Source: Parapristionchus giblindavisi (taxonomy: Eukaryota; Nematoda; Chromadorea; Rhabditida; Diplogasteridae). Taken from it: a stretch of 64,000 nt of DNA. The first letter of the stretch is position 1, and the number at the start of each line of letters is the position of its first letter. The notes beneath the pieces are model-generated. The model worked only from the letters and a program-made list of their open reading frames with translations, was not told the DNA's origin and did no database searches. The translations under genes and the position numbers were made by a program. The DNA lies in the NCBI GenBank assembly GCA_943737045.1, contig CALSFV010000005.1:248001-312000 (forward strand), in the 5' to 3' direction. This document shows positions 32,276-43,928 of the stretch, in pieces.

Positions 32276-33770
32276 GACACCGGCTCGGTAAGATTCGAGG
32301 GTTGAGCCAGTGACCCCGGACATCGACCTCACCGATTTGGCTCAAAATTTTTTTGTGGATACCCCCATGGCCTCCCATCACAAAATGGGTATTCATTTGG
32401 GCTGGGTCCTTGAAACATAAATGTGGCGGGTTCTCGAAATTTGAAAACTCGATTTTCACCAAAAAAAAGTGGAGCGACCTAGGTTCAATGTTAGTGTCGA
32501 TTAATTACAAGTATGCCTAGACAACAAAAACTCGCTATAGGACGGTTCGGATATCCGATCGCAAACTGATTTTTTTACCTCCTCAAAACACATTAAAATT
32601 AATTAAAATTTTAAATTACAAAATCGCACAATTATTTTTGCCTTATCTTATAGAGCAAAAAATTCCGCGTCGAATGAGGTTAAAAAATAAAAAATCGATA
32701 GACCCCTATTTTGAGAAAAATGGGCCTGACCATGACTCGAAAATATTTTTGTTTTTAAAACCCCTCATGTTTGTACTCATATTGAAGAGCTCGTCGAGTA
32801 GAACAACTTTCATGTTGAACGTTTTGGCTGAAACTCATGTACAAGAGAGATACACACGATTTTGCACAAAAATATTTTTATTTCGCTTAACTCAAAATTG
32901 GTCACAAAATCGTGTGTATCTCTCTTGTACATGAGTTTCAGACAAAACGTTCAACATGAAAGTTGTTCTACTCAAAAAGATCTTCAATATGAGCACAAAC
33001 ATGAGGTGGTCTGAAAACAAAAATATTTTCGAGTCATGGTCAGGCACATTTTTCTCAAAATAGGGGTCTATCGATTTTTTAACTTTTACACTCATTCGAC
33101 GCGGAATTTTTAGCTCTATAAGATAAGGTAAAGATTGGACTGCGATGCTTTGTTTTAAAAATATTTTATTTTCGTTTTCCTCAAAATTGCAGGAAAACGT
33201 GTGAAACTCTCTTGTACATGAGTTACAAACAAAACGCTCAACATTAAAGTTGTTCTACTCGACGATCTCTTCAATATGAGTACAAACATGAGGGGTTTTA
33301 AAAACAAAAATATTTTCGAGTCATGGTCAGGCCCATTTTTCTCAAAATAGGGGTTTATCGATTTTTCAATTTTTGCCCTCTTTCGACGCGGAATTTTTTG
33401 CTCTATAAGATATGGCAAAAATAATTGTGCGATTTTGTAATTTAAAATTTTAATTAATTTTAATGTGTTTTGAGGAGGTTAAAAAATCAGTTTGCGATCG
33501 GATATCCGAACCGTCCTATAGCGAGTTTTTGTTGTCTAGGCATACTTGTAATTAATCGACACTAACATTGAACCTAGGTCGCTCCACTTTTTTTTGGTGA
33601 AAATCGAGTTTTCAAATTTTGAGAACCCGCCACATTTATGTTTCAAGGACCCAGCCCAAATGAATACCCATTTTGTGATGTGGGGCCATGGGGGTATCCA
33701 CAAAAAAATTTTGAGCCAAATCGGTGAGGTCGATGTCCGGCACTACCGGGAGTCTTTCTGAGCCGGTGTC
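32276..33770. mobile_element. TTAA fold-back element F3 (1.5 kb)
   Basis: Ends GACACCGGCTCGGTAAGATT and, on the other side, the inverse of a GACACCGGCTCAGAAAGACT variant. It is flanked by TTAA (32272-32275 and 33771-33774). Interior modules of about 300 bp (GACGCGGAATTTTT near CTCTATAAGAT) occur three times, one plus and two minus. F3 sits just after F2 in remnants of an older related element. Confidence 0.8.
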
Positions 33771-33774
33771 TTAA

Positions 33775-34090
33775 ATTTAGAATGTTTTGCGGGGGGGGGG
33801 GGGGGTAAAAACAGGTTGCGATCGATTCTCCGGAGAGTCCAATAGAGGGGTTTTATTGTCTAAAAAACGGTTTTCCGTTGTCCATGCTACGACCGTTGTC
33901 GACGACGACTGATGAAATGGAGTTTTCAAATTTCGAGAAGCCGGCGCACCTATGTTTCATGGACCCAGCACAAATGAAAACCCATTTTGTGATGGGGGCC
34001 CATGGGGGTATCCACAAAATTTTTTTTGATCCAAATCGGTGAGGTCGATGTCGTCATTGGTACAACCCTCGAATCTTACTGAGCCCCTGT
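33775..34090. mobile_element. Remnant of an older TTAA-family element
   Basis: Diverged half-copy with AAACCCATTTTGTGATGGGG and CCCATGGGGGTATCCACAAA, ending CTCGAATCTTACTGAGCCCC. With 32131-32275 it appears to be the body into which F2 and F3 inserted. Includes an uninterrupted G run at about 33789-33805. Confidence 0.6.
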
Positions 34091-34343
34091 AAATTTCTTC
34101 TTGCATCGTTCTTGTATTGTTGTTCTTGTAAGCAATTTCTTGTACGAGTCCTAATGTGTAATGTTCATTACCCGCATAATCAAGCGTTATTACAATTGAT
34201 ATAAAGTAATATCACATTTATGCCTGATAAAAGTTCAAAAATAATTCACATTTTGAATGGAAAACGGAACGAAAAAAAGACAAAACAATACAACCAGCAA
34301 TCATTCAATAACACCGTAACAATAACAAGTAAATATACAATAA

Positions 34344-34600
34344 TTAAACGTTATCAACAAAGTACTGGTTGGAGACGACTACACAAGTTCCGATGAGACT
34401 CTTTACATCCTTCTTGTACGCGAGGCATTGGCAGGTCTTCAGTAGGGACATGGCGATCTTTAAGTATTGATTGATTATAGTACAGTATATATTTTGCTAC
34501 AGTAAAGGAATAATTATCGATTGGTGATTCTTATATAATATAGTGATGAAATGTTCATGAAATATCAGGTAGTAGCCAACCTTGGGGTTCTTTTTGGTGC
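34344..34600 (-). pseudogene. Family-2 remnant A': exon 7 and part of exon 6 only
   Basis: Exon 7 (34457-34344) is open and almost identical to copy A, including QCLAYKKDVKSLIGTC and the stop. Exon 6 keeps only its last 20 bases (34600-34581). At 34600 the sequence jumps to AAACTGAAAAA, which in copy A lies upstream of the gene at about 25510. A deletion has therefore removed exons 1-5, most of exon 6 and the promoter-proximal DNA from a tandem duplicate. Confidence 0.85.
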
Positions 34601-35830
34601 AAACTGAAAAAAATAAACATGATTGCTCGTGAACATAAATATGTCTTCCTCTGAATTGCAGAAGAGTAGACAGATAATGAAGTGATCGGCCGATGTATTT
34701 CTATACCCGATGGGGGCGTGGTCATAGTGGGCGGAGTCTTAAAGGACCGGGTCTTGCAATGCGCGAGCGTGACCCATGTCTCCTATTTTTGCACACTATT
34801 TCATCGATCTATGTCAAAATATACTTGCGCTACTGCTTACCAAGGCCCGAGAGAATACGAACAGTGACCGTAGGAATATTGCAATTATATGATCAATATG
34901 AATACATGAAATAAAAGAAAAAAAACAGAATAATCGTCGATGTCGAGAAAAAAACCTATAATGGATGTATCAGTGTATTGTCTATAAAAAATCATCATAA
35001 GTATCAAAAATATATCAAAGACTAATTTATTTGTACACTAGCAATCTATCTCTCGCATCAGTCGGTTGTAAAATTAGTTCAATCAATTTTAAATATCTCT
35101 TTAAATAGTTATTTATGGTACATTTTTCAATTCTTCACTGGAAAGGAATAACTTTTATCTTTATTTTTATCATCAAATTAACACTCTATTTCATTCATTA
35201 CAAGCACTTTGATTGTATTTTGTTCTATTAAAAAAGATTAATTTACAGATACCTGGAAGTGTGCATATTTCAGAATTTCATTAGCACAATGGAAATTCAG
35301 TTTGATTTAAAGATGGAGACCCACGAGTTTTTCGTAATAAGACTGTTCGGATAGAATGATAGAGATTCATCACACGAATCGAAAGACATATCTGATATTG
35401 ATTCCCGATCTGTCTAAAGCTCACTGTGCGCATTGAAAGTATAAATTTTCAAGGCATGTATAGAGTGCCCATCCTTTTTTTTGCATACTTGCTCTCTCAT
35501 TTTCTCATTATCCCTTACGCCAATTACCATATAATATAAACAATATCCAACATGCTCAAGGGTCCCCTTCTTTAATTCTAAAAAATAAATAAAACCGGAC
35601 GTAGGGCCTTATCAGGCAGTCTCTTCTACAATTTCTTGTAGTTGTCAGAGAATATCGAGAAAGTGTGTGAATTTAATGTAGAAAATATCTTTTCAAAGAA
35701 GAAGTCGCCTCTTTTTCAAGTTCTTCTTGTGACTTTTGAATTCTACTTTAGTTCGACAAATATTCTTCTTGCCAGTGATAATTTTACGACTAATAACTAC
35801 ATAATATATATGATACCAAAAAAAACTATA
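34600..35830. other. Duplicated upstream region
   Basis: Close copy of 25505-26450 with small indels, plus an extra segment at about 35310-35560 that resembles 41690-41850. No gene. It shows that the gene-pair unit was duplicated in tandem. Confidence 0.65.
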
Positions 35831-37316
35831 TCACGCATGTCAGCTAAGGATTGACTGATTCCACTACACACTTTTGAGCTGACCCCCTCTTTTCTCCACG
35901 GTTTTCGATGGTCCTTGGGTAGGACATCCCTGAACCAGAGTAGCAAGGTTGGTAGATCAATCGTCTCTCCAGGAGCTCACGTCAAAGTTCGTCGTTGAGG
36001 CCCCTTCCGATGCGATTTTCTCGGCTCACAGGAGAGCTAGGAAAAAGTGATCAACAGATGAAATGTGTAATTTCTCGAGTACTTTCAGATAAAAATGTGA
36101 AAATCCAACTTTTTGATTTTGTGTTCCATAAGGAATTGGTTTTGTTCTACAGTTCCGGGACCTATTTTGTTTTGGGCTCAATCGATAGAGCTCGTCAATA
36201 GCTTTCATTTAAGCCCTTGGGATCCGATTTAAGTTGGCATTTGGCTGAATGACGGCCAAAAAACTGCATTTGAATGCTGGTAGATCACTAATGAAAGCCG
36301 CGCGTTGCTTTGATCTACTCGCCTTTGTAGGCTAATTGACAAGATTGTCCTGTAATATACTGGAGAATGGGATGACGATCAATCTGACGTCGAATCGCTC
36401 ACCCAAGTTCGTTTTGTTCTCGCTGCAGCCAAACCATCGAAATTAGTCCATTTCGATGGTTCCTGATACGGATTGAAAGATGAATGCTGTAGATCTGAGA
36501 AAAAGTTCCATTTAGAACTCTCTGGATCTCTGGCCAAGTGATCTATGTTTCTCGAAGAATTCCCGAGAGAGTTCTCGCTGGACTGAATCGACGTAGCCAT
36601 CTTGGATGCCCATCCACTGGGCGGAACTGGAACTTGCTCTCATATCTACAGTATTCATCGGTCAATCCGTATCAGGAACCATCGGAATGGACTAATTTCG
36701 CTGATTTGGCTGCAGCGAGAACAAAACGTACTTGGGTGAGCGACTCGACGTCAGATTGATCGTCAGCACATTCTCCAGTATATTACAGGACAATCCGGTC
36801 AATTATTCGACAATGGCGAGTAGATCAAAGCAACGCGCGGCTTTTATTAGTGATCTACCATCATTCAAATGCAGTTTTTTGGCCGTCATTCAGCCAAATG
36901 CCAACTTAAATCGGCTCCCAAGGGCTTAAATGAAAGCTATTGACGAGCTCTATCGATTGTGCCCAAAACAAAATAGGTCCCGGAACTGTAGAACAAAACC
37001 AATTCCTTATGGAACACAAAATCAAAAAGTTGGATTTTCACATTTTTATCTGAAAGTACTCGAGAAATTACACATTTCATCTGTTGATCACTTTTTCCTA
37101 GCTCTCCTGTGAGCCGAGAAAATCGCATCGGAAGGGGCCTCAACGACGAACTTTGACGTGAGCTCCTGGAGAGACGATTGATCTACCAACCTTGCTACTC
37201 TGGTTCAGGGATGTCCTACCCAAGGACCATCGAAAACCGTGGAGAAAAGAGGGGGTCAGCTCAAAAGTGTGTAGTGAAGCAGACGATTTTGGTCAATCCT
37301 TAGGTGACATGCGTGA
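35831..37316. mobile_element. TA-flanked palindromic element (1.5 kb)
   Basis: Palindrome centred near 36570. Ends TCACGCATGTCA / TGACATGCGTGA, flanked by TA (35829-35830 and 37317-37318). The duplicated segment at 26440-26470 is an empty site (ATACGTTATGGTTCATC), confirming insertion and the TA duplication. Arms about 700 bp with few mismatches. Open frames of 60-73 codons occur in mirror pairs and are shadows of the palindrome. Non-autonomous. Confidence 0.82.
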
Positions 37317-37944
37317 TATGGTTCATCACGTGTACTTCAACCGTTTTCGCTCTCTAAGTTTTTCGCACTCTCTATCCTTTTCGCGCTACCTTTTTCTATG
37401 TCACACCACGTCTCTCGAACAGAACAATAGCCAGAGGAAGGGGGTGAGAAGATGTAGTATCTTTACTAGTGAAGAAGGTGAGGAGCATTCCCTTTGGGTC
37501 ATCTTCATCAGGTCATATAGAGTAGTGAATATGACGCTCACAATGATTACGGTATCTTTGGAAAATTTTGTTTTCTTTTACAATACATAATTACATGTAG
37601 GAGTGTGTTTAGAGTCAAATTTGCATTAGGTCTTCGGTATATCATCGATAAATTAAAAGTTTTTTTCTTTAGAAATCAAACTAAAACAATTTTGAGAGAC
37701 TTAAACTCATTATATCTGTAATGCAACCCTTTCGCCCTTTCGCTATAGATTATCGTTAGAGAATTACATGGTTCATCGATAGAGGTAGGCAGCATGGTTG
37801 TGAGAGAAATTATCCCAACGGAAAAATTTTCCGTTTTTTTAGAACAATTTTGAGAAATTTTCCGATCGGAAAATTTGCTCCTCTGTGGAAATCCATGTCC
37901 AGTGATAAATTGATGGCACACTGTAATCATAAAAATATAATGTG

Positions 37945-38190
37945 AAAATACCAATTATTGATCTTTGATCTTCGTTAAACCTGGTGAACTCGATAGATAT
38001 ATCAAATACCCATTTACAATGCTAGTTGGGCCAAGGTTTGTAATGATTCTTAATTTCTTCTTGCCAGGATCAATTTTTTACGATGACCTACTTGGAAATA
38101 GACTCCGCCCACTTATAATCGACGCCTTTATAACTACGCCCCTTTCTGAGAGATTTGCCAATCAGTCTTCATTATAGCATCTCTCAATAT
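37945..38190 (+). promoter_or_regulatory. Conserved upstream block of family-1 copy 4
   Basis: ATTGATCTTTGATCTTCG, TACGATGACCTACTTGG, GACTCCGCCCACTTATAA and CCAATCAGTCTTCATTATAG in the usual order. The left arm of the first giant palindrome begins inside this block at 38162, so the mirrored copy 6 has lost nearly all of it. Confidence 0.5.
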
Positions 38191-38332
38191 CTCTACCTCG
38201 ATTTCTTTGTAGAGTCTAGAATCAATATTTGGTATACGTACTGTGTTTATTTGATAACAGTTTTCATCGTGATTTCTCATTTGCATTTTTCTTAAATTTC
38301 TCTATCGAAAAATAATTTGTTACTGTTTACAG

Positions 38333-41008
38333 ATGCGTCTGCTACCGCTGGTAACTGTGTTCATACTAGCAGGTTCGATCGACTCGGCACCGTTGACAGT
38401 CCCTCATTTCACCGAAATGTCCATCGAGTCCTTCAAGCCTTTCATTACGATTACCAATGGCTTTATATTCAATGAAACAGACTCCACTATGCTTGTATGT
38501 GTTTCATATTTGATCTTTGATTTTTTTAAATTACAACATATGCAGGAGCAACAGTGCATTTGCACTATGGTGGAGAATAATGACGGTGGGGAAGTTAAGG
38601 CTCCATCCTCTACCATCGGAAGCCGCACGGTATTTTTATGTTCTTTTCTGTTTTTAATCTCCAAAGTTCTCAATATTTTTCAGAAACATCGGTGTTCTTG
38701 CGGATCTATCCGAGTTGAAGAATATTTGTACAATCCTTTCAATCTCTTTGTCGGAAACTCTACCATTACCGTAATTAATTTTGATCTTGATTTCGTCATT
38801 TTTTTCTAATTTTTTTATTATTTCAGAAGCAACTGTGGTCGTGTATGAAAAAGCAAGATAAGATGTATGCCCACTTAAGACACCGGCTCAGTAAGATTCG
38901 AGGGTTGAGCCGGTGACCCCGGACATCGACCTCACCGATTTGGCTCAAAAATTTTTTGTGGATACCCCCATGGGCCCCGATCACAAAATGGGTATTCATT
39001 TGGGCTGGTTCCTTGAAACACAGATGTGGCGGGTTTTCGAAATTTGAAAACTCGATTTTCACCGAAAAAAATGGAGCGATCTAGGACCAATGTTAGTGTC
39101 GATTAATTATAAGTATAAATAGACAACAAAAACTGGCTATACGACGGTCCGGAGATCCGATCGCAAACTGATTTTTTACCTCCTTAAAACATTCTAAAAT
39201 TAATTAAAATTTTAAAACAAAAAAAGTGCAGTCCAATTTTTTTCTCATCTTATAGAGCAAAAAATTCCGCGTCGAATGAGCGACAAAATTGAAAAATCGA
39301 AAGATACCTATTTTGAGAAAAATGGACCTGAAGATGACCCGAAAATATTTTTGTTTTCGAAACTCCTCATGTTTGTACTCATATTGAAGAGCTCGTCGAG
39401 TAGAACAACTTTCATGTTGAACGTTTTGTCTGAAACTCATGTACAAGAGAATTACATGAATTAAGATTTACTGGATCCTAATCGTTTAGATTGCTTGTAT
39501 CTTGAGAACAAACGACTTTCATAGAATACGACCAACATGAGAAATGATGTACTCGACGAGTTCTTTAAAATGAGTATAAACATGGCAAGGTTTCGACAAC
39601 TTTTTTTTCCATGACCACTTTAGAGACCATGTTTTTCAGAATAAGGGCCGACAATTTTTTTCGTGAAACAACAAATTAAGTATGGATTTTTGAGTTCTAC
39701 AATATAGGCGTAATCAATTTGTGCACAAAAAATATTTTACTTTCGTTTAACTCAAAATTGGGTGAACAACCGTGTGAATAAATAAAACTCATGTAATTCT
39801 CTTGTACACGAGTTTCAGACAAAACGTTCAACATGAAAGTTGTTATACTCGACGAGCTCATCAATATGAGTACAAACATGAGGGGTTTTGAAAACAAAAA
39901 TATTTTCGGGTCATCTTCAGGTCCATTTTTCTCAAAATAGGTATCTTTCGATTTTTCAATTTTTTCGCACATTCGACGCGGAATTTTTTTCTCTATAAGA
40001 TGCGGCAAAATTTGGACTGCACTTTTTTCTTTTAAAAAACGTTTATTTTCGTTTTACTCAAAATTAGCAGGTAAACGTGTGAAACTCTCTTCTACATGAG
40101 TTTCAGACATAACGTACAACATGAAAGTTGTTCTACTCGACGAGCTCTTCAATATGAGTACAAACATGAGGGGTTTTGAAAACAAAAATATTTTCGGGTC
40201 ATCTTCAGGTCCATTTTTCTCAAAATAGGTATCTTTCGATTTTTCAATTTTTTCGCTCATACGACGCGGAATTTTTTGCTCTATAAGATCAGATAAAAAT
40301 TGGACTGCACTTTTTTGTTTTAAAATTTTAATTAATTTTAGAATGTTTTAAGGAGGTAAAAAAATCAGTTTGCGATCGGATCTCTGGACCGTCGTATAGC
40401 CAATTTTTGTTGTCTATTTACACTTATAATTAATCGACACTAACATTGGTCCTAGGTCGCTCCATTTTTTTTCGGTGAAAATCGAGTTTTCAAAATTCGA
40501 AAACCCGCCACATCTGTGTTTCAAGGAACCAGCACAAATGAATACCCATTTTGTGATGGGGACCCATGGGGGTATCCATAAAAATTTTTTGGGCCAAATC
40601 GGTGAGGTCGATGTCCGGCACTTCCTGGAATCTCACTGAGCCGGTGTCTTAAACGACCAATCCAGCACCGTAATTTAGCAATGTTGTGTAACGATTTATA
40701 ATCTAAGATTGTTATAGGGTGAATGGTGCTCTAGCCAGTTCATGGAAGCTAAAACAATCACAATTGAATATGTAAAAGCCAACAGTCACACATTATCGGA
40801 TTGCATTCCTAGCGGCAAACAACGTATCAACAATTCTGAGACAACTAAAGTATGCGAATGCATGACTTACGGAAGCGAACTGGTAATTACTTTTTCATTT
40901 TCTATCTTTTCATTTATCAATTTCTAATGATTTAAACGATTTTAGAGAAATCAATTTTGTATTTGCAAGACCCCATCCAAGTGTGAATCTAAGGTCTTTC
41001 CCATATAA
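38333..41008 (+). pseudogene. Family-1 copy 4, exon 4 disrupted by F4
   Basis: Exons 38333-38494, 38546-38629, 38684-38770, 38827-38878 with 40649-40669 (exon 4 split by F4), 40718-40882 and 40946-41008. Signal peptide MRLLPLVTVFILAGSIDS, then PLTVPHFTEMSIESFKPF, NETDS, QQCICTMV and KHRCSCGS. Exon 5 starts GEWCSSQFMEAKT and exon 6 has CICKTPSKC. All other exons are open. F4 adds 1.77 kb and an early stop to exon 4. If splicing skips exon 4 or removes F4 the rest stays in frame, so it may not be completely dead. Start follows TTTACAG. Confidence 0.78.
38879..40648. mobile_element. TTAA fold-back element F4 inside exon 4
   Basis: Ends GACACCGGCTCAGTAAGATT and the inverse of GACACCGGCTCAGTGAGATT, flanked by TTAA (38875-38878 and 40649-40652). 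Copy 5 gives the empty site CCCACTTAAACGACC, which proves the insertion and the four-base duplication. The interior has 300 bp modules as in F3, plus a unique middle near 39465-39700. Confidence 0.92.
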
Positions 41009-43030
41009 CAAACACACAACACCTACCCAGTCAGCTATCGACGAGTCTAAGTTTGGTCTCATTGAATCTTTTCTGACTGCCTTTCCAATTTGTGAATAAT
41101 TTTGTATGGTTGATTGTAAAATGTTTCGATATGCTTTGAGTTGTAATGTGATATGCTGGATAAATTGAACTGTTTGCGCTTGTTAATATTGCAATACGTA
41201 ATCAATTCATAAATGCATTGTTTATATGAAGAGTCTATTGGAAAGTTGGTTGATTTCTTTGTATTAGTTGTCCTCCATACGGATCGAAATGCGCGAGCGA
41301 GTCTCATATTTTCTAGCACTATTTCTTCGATAAAATCAAATCGAATAATTTATTCCTACATAAGAATGGTATTAAGTACTTCTTATCACGTTACACGGGG
41401 TCAGAAAAAGACTAGTCTTCTTATGCGAAAGAAGTCATTCCAATTTTCGCACACTTTAGAAGATAACACACAATCAGAGATTCATCAGCATCAAATCGAA
41501 CATTCCGAATCCGAGAACCACGGGTAAGAAAAACTAGTAGAGACTTGCAACAAGTGGAGATGCGACTGTCATCTTGCCTAGACTGTCTCCGGGTTTCAAG
41601 TCTATCCACTAATTAAGGAGCGAAAGATATTCCGACGAGTCAAATAGACTTCCGTTCCTTTACATTAGATATCGAATATGTAAACGTGCGGTAAAATTGT
41701 TCGGGTATAATGATAGATATGAACGGATAGACATATTTGAGATCGATTCACGATATGTTTAAAGATATCTGATGTCTGATATATTATCTGATATATCTGA
41801 TATATTTACGATAGCTGCGTATTGAAAGTCCAACTTTGAAGGAATGTAGAGAGTGCCTATCCGATTTACATACTTGACTCTCTCAATTTCCCGTTATCTC
41901 TCACGCAAATTTTCACGCACTATAAGCAAGATTCCCCATGTTAATCGTTGCATCATGCAAACTTAAAGAGAGCGGAACCTCTCTCAATGGTCTCTTCGAC
42001 GCGCAATGCTCTCTTGTTGTTAGAGAACAGAGAAATAGTGTGCACAATGAAGAGACCAATGATTGAGGTAAGGCTCCCTTTAAGAGTCTCTTTTTAAGCA
42101 TAAAAAATAGTTCAAAAGCTAGCTATTTGTGCATTAACAATTCATCGTTTATACTTGACAATTATAAAACTATTATAGTTTAATCAATTTCTAGACCCGT
42201 TTTAACTAACCTCATCAGAATTTCAATTCAAATCAACCTCACTTTTAGAGATCGGGAAAAGCGTTATTCAAAAATTGTGTTCAGTAAATGAATTTACTTT
42301 TTCGTACTCTCGTATCTCTCATCTTTACGATCTACCTTTATCTCTGCCACAACATGTCCATACTCTGAACTATTACCAAGGGATCGGGTGAGAAGAGATA
42401 ATATCTTTAGTAGTGAAGATGATGATGAACATTCCCTCTGGGTCATCTTTGTCAGGTCATACCAATAGAGAACACTGTGACTGAACAATAATGGTGAATC
42501 CGTCGGATTACGGTATTCTTTGGAAAGTTTTATCTCTCCAAGACACAATCACGTAAAAGAGTTTGTCAAGTTTTCATTGGATATTAAGGAAATACATTGA
42601 TATAATATATAAAATTTTATAGATTAAGACAACATTAAGACAAATATTAAGATCATCTTTCATCCTGCAAAACCTCTAGACTCTAAACCTTAAAACTCCC
42701 TTGAACAACATTTGCACAACATTTGTCAACAATTACAATTCTTGCAAAGGGGTACACCAAGATAGCTACTTTCTATAAAAATCATAATGTGATTATTTTA
42801 AATTTGACAACTTCTTTATAAGATTACATGAGTGGCGATGCTCGAGGCTATCCCATAATTATTCATTAGTGCACGGAGTGAATATATACAGTAGGATGTG
42901 AAACGAGGATTACTGTATCTTTATAGATGAATCAATCAATAATCGTCCCTTATCAATAATTGATAGCAGAAAATGGGTGAAACAAAATAAAACCAGCGCT
43001 GAATGTGTAATCCCTCCGCGATAGAAATAA
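41009..43030. other. Downstream region of copy 4
   Basis: Contains 3' flank, a section near 41230-41400 related to 25640-25740 and 34740-34830, a section near 41690-41850 related to 35330-35480, and repeat R at 42290-42560. No gene. It looks like another decayed duplicate of the intergenic segment, without family-2 coding sequence. Confidence 0.5.
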
Positions 43031-43486
43031 TGTGGTGTTAATTTCTTGTAAATGGAATTGGAAATTGTGAAAAGGGTGTTAATTTGTCCACTTGTAAATA
43101 GCATTGTAAAAAGCAAATATCTCGGTTCTCTGACTAGTTAGAGACTTGAAACTTGGTTTTTAGGTGAGAAACCACGAAAAAAGCTTGTAAACGAAGTTTC
43201 AAGTCTCTAGCTCTACTAAGAACGGAGATATTTGCTTTTTACAAGATTTTTCAGGAAAAACTCGAAAATTCTTGTAAAAAGCAAATATCTCCGCTCGTTG
43301 TAGAGATAGAGACTTGAAACTTCGTTTATAAGTTTTTTTCGTGGTTTTTAACCCAAAAACCAAGTTTCAAGTGTCTAACTAGTCAGAGAACCGAGATATT
43401 TGCTTTTTTCAATGCTATTTACAAGTGGACAAAATTAACACCCTTTTTACAATTTCCAATTCCATTTACAAGAAATTAACACCACA
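43031..43486. mobile_element. TAA-flanked palindromic MITE
   Basis: Ends TGTGGTGTTAATTTCTTGTA and its inverse, flanked by TAA (43028-43030 and 43487-43489). Within each arm GCAAATATCTC recurs in both orientations next to GAGACTTGAAACTT, so the arm is itself a smaller inverted repeat. 456 bp, no coding sequence. It lies in the spacer of inverted duplication 1. Confidence 0.7.
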
Positions 43487-43928
43487 TAAGATTTTGCATG
43501 CTTTCCAACTATCACTAAAAACTTTTTTGATATCCAACTCAATGGGGGTTCTACTGAAGATGGCCAACCCCATTGATTCACTGTCTAGAACCTATTGCCA
43601 AAACAGTGTTCCTCAAATTAGTATTGAGTACATTTGCATGACTTATAAATTCCTTATTTGCTCTTTCAATTGTATTAAAAATGCATGTTCAATTTATCGA
43701 TCATATCATAATACAACAATTCAATTTATCGATCATATCATAATACAACTCAAAGCATATCGAAACCAATGAGACTCGTCGATCGCTGACTGAGTAGGTG
43801 TCACAGCGTTCTCATGACTTTCAAAGCAAGAACGACCGCTCAACATACAAACTCTCTCGAATACAATGGTCTCTCCTTTGTCTTGCTTTGGAAGAAAAAT
43901 GGCTTGGACCAGAATACTGTGGTGTGTG

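Larger units (their letters stand above)
38162..42831. repeat. Inverted duplication 1, left arm
   Basis: 4,670 bp that reappear in inverse orientation at 47043-51818. It carries family-1 copy 4, element F4 and downstream DNA. The arms are nearly identical but differ by an approximately 96 bp deletion here (junction 41691/41692), a 7 bp indel near 42540 and scattered single-base changes. Confidence 0.93.

Noticed and set aside
36379..37143. Mirror-paired frames of 60-73 codons
   Set aside because: They come from the palindromic TA-flanked element. Paired frames on both strands follow from the inverted repeat, with no splice signals or known motifs.
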